A DNA stretch of 64,000 nucleotides from Enoplolaimus lenunculus (GCA_030248215.1 JASANG010003041.1:59592-123591); one strand, 5' to 3'. Positions 49,501 to 60,062 are shown, counted from the stretch's first letter. The notes: generated from the letters alone by a model not told the origin. A program made the numbers and translations.

Positions 49501-52500
49501 GTAATCCAGAATCTAAACCTACTCTTTTATAGACATACCAAAAACCTGGACACCCCTTAAAAGTAACATGGGCCGTTAAAATTATAAGTTTTGCTTCAAC
49601 TATAAACAGTGTCTTTCTCAAGGAGCGTCATTAAATGTTGAGAATAAGCGAACAAAACGGTTTGGATGTGATTCGAAACTAGCATTTGCTGCATTTTGAT
49701 AAAATAACATAAAACCAAATTTCCATGTTTACATCAAAACAATAGTATAAATCTTGCTTTGTTGCGTAATCTATAAAAAGTGACCTACGAATGCTGTTAA
49801 TATACCGCGCAGACGCTGATGGATTGGGAACTTCCATAATACGAACACGTACTTTTATCGCAAGGTTGGTAGCTTTAAGCAGATGATGACTGCTTTTCCT
49901 GTTTGTAGGTGTACTGTTTTACTAATCTGATTCATTCAACCGTTTAACTGTTAACAGTGCCGTTTATAGAAAATCCAAGCATTCCCAAACTAGGCCCGAA
50001 GCCAGCTCACCATGCTAGGGAGGGCTAAAAAGTTTTCAGGAGGGACATACAAAGGTTTTCAATGACTTCCAAAGGTTTAACATTTTTTAGGGAGGCCAAA
50101 ATTTTTCCAGGGGGGCTCAGCCCCCCCACTCCCCCTTGGCTACAGACCCGTAACAACCGCAATATACCGATTAAGAGGTGCTTGATTCACGTATAGTTTC
50201 TTGGTTTCAATTCGAAATCAGTAGGTATAACTTTCGGTGTACAAATATCCTCAATGAAACTTATGCAATTTCCACAATATCATAAGTAGTGCGCTGCACA
50301 CTGAAGACTTTTTTGGGTTCAGTACGCTGCACACTGAAGTACGATTTCAAGTTACCTGGCGTACTCATGATATTGTGGAAACTGCATTACATTGACACAG
50401 TCATTATGCGGCCAACAAACAATGTGATACAAAATAATAAGATCCTCTACCCTCAGGATTGTATTAATCCTCATTCTCAGTAAATTTGCAGTTCCTCACG
50501 AAGGCTCCACAGCGATGCCGGATTTAATCCACAGTATCTTGCAGTACGTAGAGTTTGGACATTGTAAACTTAAGTACTTAGTTGAAGTAATTTTCATTAA
50601 ATACAGCGGTTGCACAAACTAAAAATGCCATTCAAGTTATTTTGAAAATTCGGGCTCAAACCTAACCCACTTCAGCCTTTCAAGTATTCAAAAAAATTTT
50701 ACTTGAAAACCCCCCACAAATTTTGGGTCCATTCTGCAACCGAAGAATACCCGACACCCATGACTAGGACTGTTTAAGTATTCTGCATCATTTATCAATT
50801 GATACCGTACATCATAGTTTTAAACCAATAAGTTCATACTTAATTATACTGGTCCATGCTACTTTAAGGGGCGTCCAGGTTTCTGGTGGGTCTATAAAAG
50901 AGTAGGTTTAGATTCTAGATTACATTTTTTGCTTAGGCTTAGGCTTAGGAACTCATTTTTGCAACGCTTAGGCTTAGGCTTAGGAATGTGCTTAATCTTA
51001 CTGATACGCCCCTTAAAGTAACATTGGCCATTATACTTATAGCTGGTTAGAAGTACGCAAACAGTTAAGCGTGGGGTCCTTCAAACCGAACCGCTTTTAA
51101 ATGCAGAACTGATTGAAAATATGTTGTCATTCTATATATACGTACGCGATAAAATTCAGACAAAGCAATTTATTTACCTTCACTGGTTGAGGAACGCGAA
51201 CAGTGTTTGTCGCGTGCATCATTTTTAGACTTTCGTATTCGCCGTTGAACATAACATTAGCCTGCAACAATGCCAAACGTTTAATAATTTATGCTAAATG
51301 CATTGCTCATAATATATAACTCGCTGATTAACTATACACCAACTGGCAAAATATACTTCATACGACATGGTATAACCGGAGGTGAAAAAAACCGGAGTTA
51401 GAAGTCAACAAATTTTGCAGGAGCCGGAGGTCAAACAATATTGAGTAATAAAATGATCTTGAGTCTACTAAATATTAAAACAATGTAATCCGCTAAATGT
51501 TGCCCAAAAACAGGTTTTTACGCTTTCTTTTTGATAAACATCGGTAACTTAAAAGGTTTTAAAATTGGCCCTAAATTTGCAAGTAAGCTCAGTTTAATGG
51601 CACAACTTGTACAAAAATCCGAAAAATTTCACTACCGAAATTTCTAGAACCTCCGACAAAATTCTACCGGAGACCAAGGTCTATTTTCTGCCATAGCCTG
51701 AAGCATACCTCCGCTTGTACACTGGTCCGTGTAGGTGACGGTGCCACTCTCAATTATATTTCCAACTAAAAACTATAATATAAACTAAAATCAAAGCCAA
51801 AACTACACCTTAAGGAAGTCCGTGGCTACACCTAGTCTCTCTTAGAACTTAAATTATGCTTAGGCGATGCTTTATGGAGTAAAACTTATAAAATCGAAGT
51901 TATTGCGGCTGTGCCGCAATGTAGATGTTACTTGGGCCCTGCGTGGCCATTGTATAATGTTGCACATATTGATTGGCCGTTTTTGCAATTCTGGTGTAAT
52001 TCAAACGGGGTTAGAATCGCACGGTTTTCTGGAAACTTGGAGAAACATTGGTATATTGTAAGCCAGCGGCTGGATTAAACCAGAATTCAGGCACGGTTAC
52101 GCATGGAATTTCAGATCAGGCTACTGCAATTAAAACAACGTTTAATTGTTTGTCGTAATGTGTATATGTTTCGGTGTTATATCTGGTACTGGGAGGGATC
52201 AGTAAATATTCAACCTGCCGCGTAAATGAATTGGGCTTCTAGCGTAACTCGAGACAGAACGGAATCGAGTTGTGATTTGGAGCCTTTCAAACTTGCAAAT
52301 CGTCAACTTTTCACAGTACGTAGTATTAACTAAATCAAAATTGAGACATGGCGCACGCAAACTATTGTGAAAAATACATTTACCTCTTCGTCGCTATTCG
52401 ATTTTATAAATACCAACTCATGCTCGCCACCTTGAATACGATATCCACAACCTTCGTTTATGCATCCTCCAGTAACTCTGCCATACTGTTCCACTGCTGA

Positions 52501-52557
52501 TGTTCCAAGAGCAGTTCGGATTGCGTCAAGTGTTACCTTTGAATTTTTTGTTGCCAT
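43577..52557 (-). CDS. FN3K: Fructosamine-3-kinase family protein
   Basis: Eight exons in transcript order: 52557-52384, 51261-51178, 48638-48535, 48087-47910, 47297-47244, 46778-46634, 44983-44809, 43652-43577. All phases agree, giving 329 residues. The enzyme phosphorylates C3 of ketosamines on glycated proteins so that the sugar falls off. Matches to human FN3K run throughout: [11 protein letters not shown] (nucleotide loop, with its Cys32), [41 protein letters not shown] (catalytic HGD), [17 protein letters not shown] (metal-binding DPA), [11 protein letters not shown] and a Gly-rich GGGYRSQSL end. The stop codon lies within AATAAA. The gene spans 9 kb because its introns hold many miniature transposons. 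Whether it is the FN3K or FN3K-related-protein branch cannot be told by eye. Confidence 0.93.
43872..44160. repeat. AACGGA-family element in last intron of the kinase gene
   Basis: It begins AGGGTGTAAACCGATAGTAA, with ATAACGGAAACGGAAAACGG. The interior matches the 33.7- and 55.3-kb copies. The right end is not seen. Confidence 0.55.
45250..45761. mobile_element. AACGGA element interrupted by a complete TACTGTA element
   Basis: 45338-45744 is the best copy of the TA-flanked family: TACTGTATTGACCCAAATAAG to CTTATTCGGGTCACTACAGTA. On its left is ...TTTTGATCAC and on its right TCCGTTTTACACCCTG. Joined through a TA, these restore the right end of an AACGGA element. This shows TA target duplication and the order of insertion. 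Confidence 0.75.
45775..46300 (+). pseudogene. Degenerate coding stretch antisense in kinase intron 6
   Basis: One reading frame stays protein-like across about 500 bp ([18 protein letters not shown] near the start, [18 protein letters not shown] near the end) although it is interrupted several times. It begins 14 bp after a transposon end. I do not recognise the family. A retrocopied fragment of a host gene or an unrecognised mobile-element protein are both possible. Confidence 0.4.
46419..46608. mobile_element. Short AACGGA-family element with 8-bp duplication
   Basis: CAGAGTGTAACCGGATATCC to CGTTTACAACCTG, flanked by CATCCAGG and CATCCAGT. It lies 25 nt beyond the 3' edge of kinase exon 6, close to the splice donor. 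Confidence 0.75.
46811..47006. mobile_element. TTAGGC-bearing miniature element, 196 bp
   Basis: Ends GGCCCATGTATAGAACAGGGCC and its inverse; ACAATAAT flanks both sides exactly. The interior carries repeated TTAGGC/TTAGGT hexamers. It sits in kinase intron 5. Confidence 0.88.
47460..47808. mobile_element. CCGGAG-family element in kinase intron 4
   Basis: CAGCGTACAACCGGAGG to CTCCGGTTGCACCTTG, flanked by GCAGCTAT and GCAGATAT (7 of 8). CCTCCGGCTCCGG units lie at both ends. Confidence 0.8.
48663..49071. mobile_element. TACTGTA-family element in kinase intron 2
   Basis: TATTGTAGTGACCCGAATAAG at the left, CACTACAGTA at the right. The interior matches 33997-34400. It lies 25 bp from the acceptor of kinase exon 3. 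Confidence 0.7.
49376..49574. mobile_element. TTAGGC-bearing element, CTTTAAAGGG subtype
   Basis: GGCCAATGTTACTTTAAAGG to TAACATGGGCC, flanked by GTTAAAGT and GTTAAAAT (7 of 8). CCTAAGCC hexamers occur in two clusters. Confidence 0.8.
49980..50150. repeat. Repeat ending GGGGGGCTCAGCCCCCCC
   Basis: A segment of fragments ending in a GGGGGGCTCAGCCCCCC hairpin, then TTGGCTACAGACC. An inverted relative lies at 62170-62300 (GCTGGCTACGAGCCTGG). Confidence 0.5.
50263..50387. repeat. Inverted repeat around a duplicated 15-mer
   Basis: Arms ATGCAATTTCCACAATATCAT and its inverse (20 of 21) enclose two copies of CGCTGCACACTGAAG. It lies in kinase intron 2. Confidence 0.75.
50851..51029. mobile_element. 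TTAGGC-bearing element with perfect 8-bp duplication
   Basis: GGTCCATGCTACTTTAAGGG to CCCTTAAAGTAACATTGGCC, flanked by ATTATACT on both sides. Two clusters of (TTAGGC)2-3 lie inside in the same orientation. Confidence 0.88.
51366..51724. mobile_element. CCGGAG-family element in kinase intron 1
   Basis: CATGGTATAACCGGAGG to CCTCCGCTTGTACACTG. The body matches 32183-32497. Flanks no longer match. A small relic of the family is at 52616-52693. Confidence 0.65.
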
Positions 52558-52857
52558 GGTGAACCAAATGGAAATAACTATTTAACTGAAAGGTATTATA
52601 ACCTTTCCATAATTGCCGGAACGTGCGACACAAGTTCCACCGGAGCCGGAGGTCCATTTTCTACCAGAGTCGAAGACAAACCTCCGGTCGTACGCTGCCT
52701 ATCAGGGGAAAGACACATATGGAGAAAAGAATTGTGCTTATACGGCACAATTCTGTTTCCTAAACTATCCAAAAGCGGCGATTTCCCTATATGCAACCTA
52801 TTTTGTAGTTTTTTACAGTTTCACCCTGGATCTCGCGGCCAATGTAATAGAGGTATA

Positions 52858-53334
52858 ACAGTAGCATAAGCATATTCCTAAGCCTAAGCCAAAGCCTAGG
52901 CGTAAGAATGGGTATATACCTAAACCAAAGCAAAAAAAAATTATTCTAAAGCTTAATCGTTATTGCAGCCCCAAACCTGCGCTCACCAGACATGCTTAGG
53001 AATAAAGATTCACTCAAAACAAATGACCTCAAATCGCTGCAACTTTTATTTCAAATACACATAGTAACAAGACTAGACGAACTAAAACTACTAAAAAATA
53101 TATAATCAAGAAATCAATTTACCTGAACGCATAATGCATAATAAAAGAGGCCAATTTTACTTTAAGGGGCGTAACAGTAGACTAAGCGTTTTTCTAAGCC
53201 TAAGTCTAAGCGTTGCAAAATGTGTTCCTAAGCCTAACCTAAGCCTAAGCCTAAGCAAAAAATGTAACCTAGAATCCAATCCTACTCTTTTAGACCCACG
53301 AGAAACCTGGACGCCTTTTAAAGTAACGTGGGCC
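52858..53334. repeat. Two TTAGGC-bearing elements
   Basis: 52858-52985 is a partial copy of the GAACAGGGCC subtype. 53149-53334 is complete, with ends GGCC...ACTTTAAGGGGCG and its inverse, flanked by ATAAAAGA and ATACAAGA (7 of 8). Confidence 0.7.
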
Positions 53335-53887
53335 ATACAAGACATCTGCCAGTCAACATTTAGTTAGTAAAGAAAATCAGACGACAAGCATATAAAACTT
53401 ATACAAAGTAGACGTACATATATATTATGGTTAAAGTGGAGCCGCAGCGCATATAACTTTTTCCGAAAGAAACTTTGCAGTTTATTTCTTCCAAAATTTC
53501 CCCAAAGCCAGAAATCAACCCGCCCCAAAGAGCGCCGTTTTTATAAAAATAGAAAACATTTCATCAACTAGATTGCCGGGACATTGAACCAAAATTCTAG
53601 CAAGCCAGAGTTCAGTTACCAGAGGCGTGCGTCCGGGTACAGGTATATGTACATATATACCTTAAATTTTCCAATTTCAGAACAATGGATTAAATTTAAT
53701 AGCATACTCTTTATGTGCATTTTAGGAAATTGAAAATGCTATCGCTTGTTTGACGAGATATTAAAAGCCGCAATAAAGCCTACAACTCTTTTGGCTACGT
53801 CGCTGCTAATTAATACTATGTGCGACATAGTGATAATACGGCTGGTTTTGAACGTAAATTCAACTAAGTCTAGCGTTTGACTTCGGT

Positions 53888-55182
53888 TCAAGCTGCCAAT
53901 CCAATAACTCCGCACCCAATCCTTGGTCCTGCATTCCCCGTTTTCAAACTCTCTTCATCACCCCCTCTGCCAAGGTCATCTTTATTCTGATGGACCACCA
54001 AGGTACGTCCAACAATCGAATACGGACCACAAAGACGTATCAACGTATCGCTAAGCTCCACGCTGGCTACTCCAGCTTCATTTGCATGAACATTACCCAA
54101 ATCTCCCACGTGGCGATTAGGCGCGTCCTTAGGGCCGGCGTGGGTCTTGGAAAACGGATTATAATGGGGCCCAGCCGATGTACACCCCTGCGTATTATCT
54201 CCGTACTGATGGACGTGAAAGCCATGACAGCCAGGCGATAACCCTTCTATTGTTCCACGAATTTCTGTCGGTCCATCTTCGGTTGCTTGCCGAAACGTTA
54301 CCACCCCTTTAACTGGACCGTCACCTTTGACTAGACAAATCGCATTTCGTGGTGTGCACGGTGTATCTTTGCTGAAACACAATACTTTTTTGTTGTTGTT
54401 TTGCAACACTCGTGGTTTAAAAGAGCGGGCTCTAGTCATAAAAGAGCGGGCTCTAGTCATAGGCATAGCCAGGGTTTTCGTTTAGTGGGGCACACAAATA
54501 CCTTAAAAACGAGCGAGGAAACAAATTTTGGTACATACATACATTTACCACTAAAGCAATGTCGGTTCAGAATGAAGACCAACACCAACTAGTGTGTGGA
54601 AATGAAGCGCACAGGATATTATAGTTTCAATTTACTAAAAAATGAATTTTTTCGAAAACTATTAGGGAGGAATGCCACCTTGGCCTCCAGGTACGCCAAT
54701 GTATAGAACACGACCGTAACAGTAGTATAAGCATTTCTTAAGCCTTAGCCTAAGCGTAAGACTGAGCTTCTTTAGCAAAAAATTTAGTCTAAAGCTTAAG
54801 CCTATACTCTAATGCAGTCCAGCAGAAAAACGTTCCGTTCGTGCTCTTTACATGGGTCCCTTTTGCATAAGCATTGATCATAAACGTAGAGTGAAAGAAT
54901 ACAAAAGCCAAATAGCTTTTAATTTTCGACAGGATTCCTTTAAATCCTGCCAACTGAGAGATTTCTGTTTTTTAGCCTACGCCTAAATCCATGACAAGCA
55001 TTCACCTGGTCTCGTGTCAAATATAAATTTGGTCAGTTGTAGCGCATACCGAAGTCCCACCGATTGGACTAACGCGTGCAAGGTTACACACTGAAACTCC
55101 CACAGGAGGGACTTTAAGTGTTAAATCAAATGCATAAAGTGTTTACTACCAGCAAGAAAGCTTACCTCTGTGATGATCCCAT
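53888..55182 (-). CDS. SOD1: Cu/Zn superoxide dismutase with N-myristoylation signal
   Basis: Two coding exons, 55182-55166 (17 nt) and 54371-53888, give 166 residues. It dismutes superoxide to oxygen and hydrogen peroxide. All metal ligands are present: copper His58, His60, His75, His133; zinc His75, His83, His93, Asp96. The disulfide cysteines C69 and C158 and the active-site Arg156 are kept. Exon 2 opens at TGTGTTTCAG. No in-frame ATG precedes the conserved AICLVKGDG segment within it, so a short first exon is required. ATGGGATCATCACAGAG followed by GTAAGC at 55165 supplies it in the right phase, with A at -3, G at +4 and an upstream in-frame stop. The start MGSSQSK fits the N-myristoylation consensus, with Cys11 as a possible palmitoylation site. 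Membrane attachment is inferred from this alone. Confidence 0.9.
54420..54462. repeat. 21-bp tandem duplication in the superoxide dismutase intron
   Basis: Two adjacent copies of AAAGAGCGGGCTCTAGTCAT plus one base. Each unit contains the self-complementary AGAGCGGGCTCT-like core. It lies about 50 bp from the exon 2 acceptor and would read MTRARSF if translated, but it is intronic. Confidence 0.75.
54700..54850. repeat. TTAGGC-type element in superoxide dismutase intron
   Basis: CCAATGTATAGAACACGACCG, then CCTAAGCG hexamers, ending CTCTTTACATGGGTCC. Decayed. Confidence 0.55.
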
Positions 55183-55261
55183 CGTAAGCAATAAGCCAAA
55201 TTTAGTAATATTCTATGACGAAATAAAGCACTAAAAGAAACGCAATAATTTTCGTCAATGG

Positions 55262-56735
55262 TAGGGTATAAACGTATATCAAAAACAACGCAAACAAATA
55301 TTGAAGTTTCAAAGTTTCAAGAATGTTTTATTTTTCTGCCAGCATAATTGAAGAATGCACAATATTTACCGGGTTTTCTAAAATTATAAAAAAATAGCGG
55401 ATGCTCTGAAATTTAAGATGTTGGATGAATTTCGTAAATTATATTTCACATCGAACTCGCAGCATATTTGTAACGAAAAATTGCGAAATATTAATTTATA
55501 TATAACGAAAAATTACAATGTAAATTCCAGTAAATTGATTTTACCTCTGAATGAGTTGAATCCACTCAGAAGTCTGAGCTCTGAATTACGTCTGTCAGCT
55601 AAAATTGTTTGAATTCATTCTGAGCCTATTAGAACATTTAACTTTTAAACTTTTACAGACAGAAATGCAGCCGCAACCATGCGAATGAAGTTACTGATTT
55701 CAAAAATTTCCTTCTTTAATAAAATTTACCAACCGTGATTGAAGCAGTCACCAAAATTTCAAGATTGAGTATCCAAATAAGCAGAAAGGCAAACTTTCAA
55801 CGTGTAAAATATTCTACGTCATTCTGGATGTCTATATTTTAAATCTTCTCCGGCTTGCATCTAAACATGCGCAAAAACATTGTTTGGAACCTCTTTTATG
55901 GTTCAGACGATAATAATTTATTACATCAACCTCAATTCTTTCTATGAAACCCAAATCGCTCAATGAGGCACTGTGAGAAAATGCCCTTTAATACAGATTG
56001 TCTGTCAACTGTTTTTTATTAGAATTACAAAATCAAACGCAAAATTAGCACGCTCTATTAGTGTTCAACACACACATATATATTTGCTTATGTATGATAC
56101 CAAAACTGACGGAGTCGAATAATCTAATATCCGGCCGGAGCCGGATAATGAATTGAAATTTAATACTAATTGCATTTTATTAGAACATAGCTTGCAATTA
56201 TTTTTCCTTCCGTGGCTTAATGTACCCAAAATGCTTACGTGACAAAGCTTAACATCTCACGGCGATGCATTAACACTCGTGAACTATGTCTGGTTTTACA
56301 GCGTTATTGTAACCTGTATTACACCTGTGACAGAAGAAATATGTAAAAGTAAGTGAATCAGTTGAATGGTAGTTGGCATAACTTCGAATGGCGGTATAAA
56401 TCTTTTGAAGTTTTTAAAAATTATCAGGCAATTTAAAATACCGGAGCAGGAGCCTTTTAACGCTATTTAAACACACCATTTAGAATGCCAAAACCTGAAA
56501 CAATGAAGTAGGTGGGAACGTATGGTAAATTAAGTAGTATGGCGCAAATGCAAATTGAAAATTTTGACAGTGCACACTCAGACAAGTTTAGAAAATTACT
56601 TAAGTTAGAAAAAATGCCAATATCCCGCTCCAGTATTTTAACTTGCATGATATTTTTTAAAAAACTTCAAAAAAATTCACACTATCATTCGTATTTGAAC
56701 AAACTGCCATCGAAATGATTGACTTACTTTGTCAT
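55262..56735. repeat. AACGGA relic and rearranged GCCGGATAAT element
   Basis: 55262-55480 matches the AACGGA family body. 56100-56460 matches the 9553-10214 element, including GAGCCGGATAATGAATT and GTGACAAAGCTTAACA. 56360-56455 and 56625-56735 are inverted copies of its right part. I see no gene in the remainder. Confidence 0.5.
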
Positions 56736-57239
56736 ATTTTTTCTGTCGGCTCTATAGAAATAAAACTCCCAACTAAATATAACTGTGAGACTTTGTAACA
56801 GAATATATATCTGCTGCATCACTACAATTTTTAATATCTAAAATTTCACACTCTTACTATTAAAAGTCATGACCATAACGTTGACACATTTTCAAGTTTC
56901 TACTAAGGTGGCGCTTTACTTTTTGATAATTATCATGTCATCTAAAGCCATCGGTCACCGGCCGTTACAGTCCATACAGACCATCCGCGTACGATGCCAG
57001 ATAATGACGGAGGGCGCCGCACCACAAGTATAGTGCCACGTTTAGCGGCACATGTTGTGTTTTTGATCTATTGCTAACTGACAAGAAAATCAGTACAAAT
57101 GTCTAACTAAACGGCTACGTCACAATTTCACGCGTATTTCGACACATACGCATATTGTCATTCCAAACAGAAACATACCTAAATGTATTCACAATCATAC
57201 AAAACTGATCAAAACGTCAGAATGCCTGCAATCAAGCTT

Positions 57240-59890
57240 TCAATAGCGTAAACCATGTTTCAATTGCGTTGCTTCTTCTGGAGATGGTACAAATTCAAAC
57301 CCAGCATCATAACCAGTCTTCGCTTGTCCTCCTGAGATTAGTCTTAGCCGACTGAAGAGATCTTTCATCGAAACTGATTCAAATTTGCTAGGGACAGGTC
57401 TAGTGAATAGGGCACTGCGTTCAGGGACAACAGGATATGGAAGGGGAATTACAAAATTCAGCAGCCACATGGGACCAAATACAAAGCGTAATCTTTGACT
57501 AACACTGAGATTATCAATGACACGTAAACGTTTTGCATGTTCGTACATTGTGCGCCCTGTTATCACAAAATACGACTGCATTCTGAAAAAACAAAACATA
57601 CAACTCATTTGTTGCTGTGATTTACACAGTAACGTTATGAATGAGAACGTAATCGGCTGTCTTTAACGTTTTACAATAAACTTTAATGTTCTAGCGATTA
57701 ATGTTCGAAAAATTGCTAAGAGCTTTGAAATACAGGATAATTGATCATCCACAAAATTAGTAAAATAATCTACAAACAAAACCACTTTTCACAAAAACAA
57801 TAAACGTATTAAGTCTCACTCGTGTTATCAAGATTTGAAAAGAATCCGACAATAAATTGAAGTGATTATACCTTTGCCATACTTACATAAAATAGCCAAA
57901 CGGACCAATAGTCGCTAACCAACTAACATAAAAAAGCAAAGTCATGAGCACTGCACCAACCGATATATCACCGTAGATTGCAAAGCGAACAGGTGCAACC
58001 GGTGGGACATAGTAAAGCCACGACCAAGACCCAAACTTCGCGTAGTGAAATGAAAGCAGGTAAACTTAAACGAAAGTGATTAACATTTTAGAATTGCCAC
58101 TTACTCTATCGTTATCGTACGTCTATTACATTGATGGGGTAACAGAAGTATAAGCATAATCTTAAGCCTAAGCCTCAGCGTAAGGATGAGCCTATAACTA
58201 AGCCCCTAACCATAAGCAAAAAATAGTCTAAGGCTAACATTCACGCGGAAAAATCGTTGGCCCCTCAAAGAAACATGAACACAGTAATTTTCTTTGTTAA
58301 CCATTGTACATTAACAATACCAGCTGGAAAAACTTATTGTGAAGTCCGGCACAACTACAGACAGCTACAACGCTACAACTTACTATCGCGTGATGAAACA
58401 GCTCTCCAGTTAAAAACCACAAAATACGTACGTAAATAATTGAGAATAATATTTCAACTTACTTTCATGGCAAACCACGTAAACCATTCCAAGTGCAGTC
58501 CAAAACATGAAGACAATGAAATATCGTTGATTTGCCATAGCAATGCATGAACCAAGCAAAAAACAATGATGGTCACGTTTGAGAACACATCGATCGCAGA
58601 CTGGGCAATGAAAACTTCTACACGGATTTGTCTAAAATATTGAGCAGAGCCGGCATTAACTGCAAACGGAAGGCTTCATGAAACTATAAACACGCTGGCT
58701 TCTCCACAGCTTGAAAATTTCCGCCGGGGGGCGTTTCCTGGGGGGCAGCTGATTTTGCTGGGGGGCAGTTTTCCTGGGGGCCCCCAGATTATCTAGGGGG
58801 GTCCTGGGGGGCAGGCTTAAAATTTTGCAAGCCGACTTTTTGGACCATTTTTTTCATTCTAGGCCGTGTTTCCAACTCAACGTAAGATTACTCATCGCTC
58901 AACGTGACAAAAATTTCTCGCAAACGCTAATAACAATAATTTAACTAATATTACGTATATACTGACAACTTAACCAGAAGTTGAAAGAAGCACAATTATA
59001 TAAAATATAGATAATCCAACATTCAACTACTCAGTAAACCCATCATTTTGCAAAACAGCGCGTATTTTTAGCATTTCAATACCGATGTTACACTTAAAAA
59101 TTGCACTTATACATCATTCAAAACTTTCAATCAAAGTGTGAGCATAACACCGCACATTGAACCTGCACCACAAAAAGTGACTTCTAGGGTTACCTCACAG
59201 CATTTATCGCAGTACGTAAGCAATTCATTCAAAAACACTGGCGGCTCATAACGTTCTGAACCATTATCCTTGCAATCTCCATTTCCGCCATTATGTTCAT
59301 CAATAATTTCAAAACTTGACGATTCAGTCATTGATGACACCAGGTCAGGATATTCCGCAACGTAATTCATTTGCGCATTTTTCCTGAAAATTGAATTGCA
59401 AGTTTCGCTAATTGAAACAATTTACGCTAAATGCACTGCAGTGAATATCCACAACTCATCTAAAGAAGCTTTAAAGTTTTAAAATCGAAACTTAACATGT
59501 GTCAGAATGATTTGCGTTTTCAACTTAGGTTAACTTTTCCTATATATTGTAACAATATATAGAACAAGAACATAGCAGTTAACATATTTGAGCGTAAAAA
59601 TCTTAAACAGTGTGGTGGCATCCACAAAAGTACCTATACTAAAAAATTCACCCAACATTTTGAGAAAATGCAATATCGCATATGTACCTGAATAAATACC
59701 AATTGCCACTCGAAAGTAAGAAAAACATAATTCCAAGTAAGATCGGCAGTTCGCAACCAGGTATCCCATAAACTTCCGGGAATATATATAAGACATTAGT
59801 AATCACAAGGATCGCAGCAAACGATATTACCATAAAAGATGAAAGTGTATTTTTAAATTTTAGTGATACTGTTAAACTATACGCAGCCAT
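57240..59890 (-). CDS. ZDHHC24: DHHC palmitoyltransferase (ZDHHC24-like)
   Basis: Five exons in transcript order: 59890-59688, 59383-59194, 58631-58463, 58064-57887, 57582-57240; phases agree, 360 residues. DHHC enzymes transfer palmitate to cysteines of membrane proteins. Two N-terminal membrane segments (about 19-38 and 47-63) precede an acidic loop. The Cys-rich domain starts YCDKC at 125-129, continues CRSFHCPVCDRC and ends DHHC at 151-154 with catalytic Cys154, followed by LGSCIAMANQRYF. Two further membrane segments (about 169-186 and one in exon 4) follow. RTMYEHAKRL in the last exon stands where the TTxE motif lies. The short N-terminus and DHHC context resemble ZDHHC24 and related insect enzymes; assignment to that subgroup is tentative. 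A start at 59941 would add 17 residues. Confidence 0.88.
58130..58270. repeat. TTAGGC-type element in DHHC intron 3
   Basis: GTAACAGAAGTATAAGC, then TAAGCCTAAGCC hexamers, ending GTTGGCCCCTCAAAGAAACATG. Decayed relative of the CTTTAAGGGG subtype. Confidence 0.5.
58728..58812. repeat. G-run cluster in DHHC intron 2
   Basis: At least seven runs of five or six G within 85 bp, mostly as CTGGGGGGCAG units, plus the perfect palindrome CTGGGGGCCCCCAG. On the + strand this fits the G-quadruplex pattern. The gene is on the - strand, so its pre-mRNA carries the C-rich complement. Confidence 0.8.
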
Positions 59891-60062
59891 ATTAGACGAC
59901 ACTTGGTTTATTACACACAATACTAGAACATATATACACAAACATTAGTTATGCTAATGAGAGGAAGTTTTTGAATTTGCGAACACATGGTAGCACAACC
60001 ATACAGCCTGTGGTTAGTTGGTTAGGCTTGAAACAGACATTTAATCGATATAGTCAATAAGA

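Noticed and set aside
54372-54466. Dismutase N-terminus reading [17 protein letters not shown] from the uninterrupted open frame
   Set aside because: The region is a 21-bp tandem repeat before a good TTTCAG acceptor. The spliced 17-nt exon gives a better start, phase and length.
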